This document shows positions 62,790 to 64,000 of a stretch of DNA of 64,000 bases, in pieces. Below the pieces are notes generated by a model that saw only the letters and a list, made by a program, of their open reading frames with translations, had not been told where the DNA came from and searched no databases. A program made the translations under genes and the position numbers. Source of the DNA: JADZAA01 sp039810485 (lineage in GTDB: Bacteria > Bacteroidota > Ignavibacteria > Kapaibacteriales > UBA961); NCBI GenBank assembly GCA_039810485.1, contig JBDHXA010000001.1, positions 1 through 64,000 of the forward strand, written 5' to 3'. Numbering within the stretch: the stretch's first letter is position 1; each line of letters opens with the position of its first letter.

Positions 62790-63965
62790 GTTGTTTATTG
62801 TCGCTTGCAACAATTTCTACTAAATGGAATATTCTTCTTGCGGCTCTCTTCAATGTGAAAACGCACTATGACACGATAGACATGCCGAAGGAATTATGAC
62901 TGTAGCCAAACGATTTGCCATTGCGCTAAAATACCTATATCGGCAATAGATTAAGGAATGGATCTGTTGCCAAATGATGTTGTCTGTTGATGGAATCTAA
63001 AAAAATCGGTTAAACAACGCAATTTTATATTTCTTGGCATGAGAAATACTATTAACATTATGATCCAGATGACAGAGATTCTGCATGCGCTCTTTGATGA
63101 TTATTCTGCAATGCTATGTCGTCTTTGCTATTTCTTTGTTATAAAATTCGTTCATGAGCGTTGCTCAATCGCGAAAATGTGCACATTGTCTGAATCGGAG
63201 AGATTCTCGAAAAATATGCGAAGTGTTTGTTGAATATTCTGGTAGCGCGAGCGGAGAGCTGTATTGTTTTCAAAGAGTTAGCTGTTTATGCGAAAGTGCT
63301 GATCATTGACTTGTACACCATGACCTGCTTGCGCACACCCGATTAAAAAATTGCTCCAATCAGATCTTCGATTGTGCGTTCTAATTGCTCAACTATGCGT
63401 TTGTACAGAAAGCAATTAGGCAGATTACCTTGGCAGAGAATCGTTCATATTGAACAAGTCGAGCGCGAATCGCGGGAGCGGGTCAAATTGACAGAGTTCA
63501 AAGAGTTGCGAATCGTTGCAATTGTCGATCTCATTCAGAAGCGTTATTCCTTATATTATGCGAACCGGATAATTTGGGACTCAGGTTGAATTATGAAATA
63601 AGGTGCCAAAGAGCACGTCATCAAAGGCATTTAACAGATGTGCTCGGAAGATATTGTGCCAGTATTAGGTGTCGCTAATGATTTTGCATTAGTTTCCTTG
63701 AAGCATTGAAGAACATTAGTAAAAATGTTAATTTGCGGATGAGAGCTAGATTTTCTGAACATAATAAACACACGCTAAGTAGTTGCAATACATAGCGAAT
63801 GTAATAAAAGCAAGCTTGATTTGCAGCCATATGTATCAATAGGCTTTATTGTATTTTTCTGTTTGCTTGAAAACAATTGCAATATTGCAAATATACACCG
63901 AAATAACAATGTTTTTTTACCCGGCTTTTTGGAGATGACACTATAATTACAAATTAAATTGTACG
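62790..63965. other. 1.2-kb stretch without intact genes
   Basis: Apart from the decayed fragments on the minus strand (62950-63560) and a possible 5' region of the gene at 63966, nothing convincing was found. Two short plus-strand ORFs (63039-63233 and 63374-63589) show no family resemblance and lie opposite the decayed fragments. No tRNA or known structural RNA was recognised. Confidence 0.6.
62950..63560 (-). pseudogene. Probable decayed transposase gene
   Basis: No intact ORF covers this part, but the minus strand shows protein-like fragments in successive frames: LLNEIDNCNDSQLFELCQF with FALDLFNMNDSLP, then RIVEQLERTIEDLIGAIF, then RYQNIQQTLRIFFENLSDS, interrupted by stops and frame changes. 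Their order and style (…RFALDLFNMNDSLP…, …RIVEQLE…) resemble IS1182/DDE-type transposases of Bacteroidota. No terminal inverted repeats were found. The identification rests on by-eye reading of short fragments. Confidence 0.45.
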
Positions 63966-64000
63966 ATGAATAAGAGTTTTTTTACAGCTGCATTTATTCT
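63966..64000 (+). CDS. Start of a probable exported protein, cut by the window end
   Basis: ATG at 63966 opens a frame that runs to the edge (11 codons: Lys near the start, then FFTAAFI), which looks like the first part of a signal peptide. Nothing more can be said. The preceding 90 bases are AT-rich without a perfect TAnnTTTG element. Confidence 0.4.
   Translation, partial: MNKSFFTAAFI

Noticed and set aside
63039..63589. Two short plus-strand ORFs as genes
   Set aside because: They have no recognisable motif or start context and lie opposite transposase-like fragments on the other strand.

Overview
The window looks like a chromosomal piece from a free-living, Gram-negative member of the Bacteroidota/Chlorobiota side of the FCB group; the Kapabacteria/Ignavibacteria area would fit, but that placement is an inference. 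Supporting signs are C-terminal Por/type IX secretion (T9SS) sorting domains on several exported proteins, lipoproteins, a bacillithiol deacetylase (BshB1), a membrane pyrophosphatase, nuoJK, M16 and M1 exported peptidases, Bacteroidota-type promoters (TTTG-N19-TAnnTTTG) and few Shine-Dalgarno sites. Composition is AT-leaning (by eye about 40% GC, not computed). No rRNA, tRNA, CRISPR array, prophage or intact insertion sequence was found.

Layout. 1-8.9 kb (+): surface proteins: a 5'-truncated fibre-like protein with YadA-head-like repeats, a small exported protein, a dockerin-tailed protein, a T9SS cargo protein and an OmpA-family protein. 8.9-12.3 kb (+): a receiver protein, a CHASE-PAS histidine kinase with a degenerate ATPase domain, and TM2 and DUF2752 membrane proteins. 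12.4-14.6 kb (-): membrane pyrophosphatase. 14.7-21.7 kb (+): a PIG-L-type deacetylase, then three tandem 616-aa TPR histidine kinases. 21.7-23.9 kb (-): nuoK, nuoJ, a CPBP protease and a small HicB-like protein. 24.0-25.6 kb (+): a CpeT-like protein and a coiled-coil lipoprotein. 25.7-41.7 kb (-): M1 peptidase, OstA-like protein, solute-binding lipoprotein, an inactive/active M16 pair, alpha-2-macroglobulin, a PD40-OmpA protein and bshB1. 41.9-43.1 kb (+): an RRM protein and rpsD. 43.1-48.8 kb (-): an exported protein, a broken kelch/T9SS gene, a methyltransferase and a three-domain deacetylase-methyltransferase-transglutaminase fusion, divergent from a flippase (+). 50.1-55.4 kb (-): mtaB, an M1 and an M28 peptidase. 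55.4-62.7 kb (-): the translation operon rimP-nusA-infB-rbfA-truB-ribF. 62.8-63.96 kb: a gene-poor stretch that looks like a decayed transposase, then the start of a new gene.

Most interesting points: (i) the last two TPR kinases share an identical 830-bp kinase half while their sensor halves have diverged, pointing to recent gene conversion; (ii) the rimP-nusA-infB operon has a consensus promoter followed at once by an intrinsic-terminator-like hairpin, a candidate attenuator in front of nusA; (iii) one polypeptide joins a polysaccharide-deacetylase domain, a SAM methyltransferase and a transglutaminase-like domain beside a flippase; (iv) a kelch gene is inactivated by a 17-bp tandem duplication plus a nonsense codon; (v) a 10-bp palindrome embeds two divergent -7 elements. 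Coordinates and motifs were read by eye; no alignments or database searches were run.
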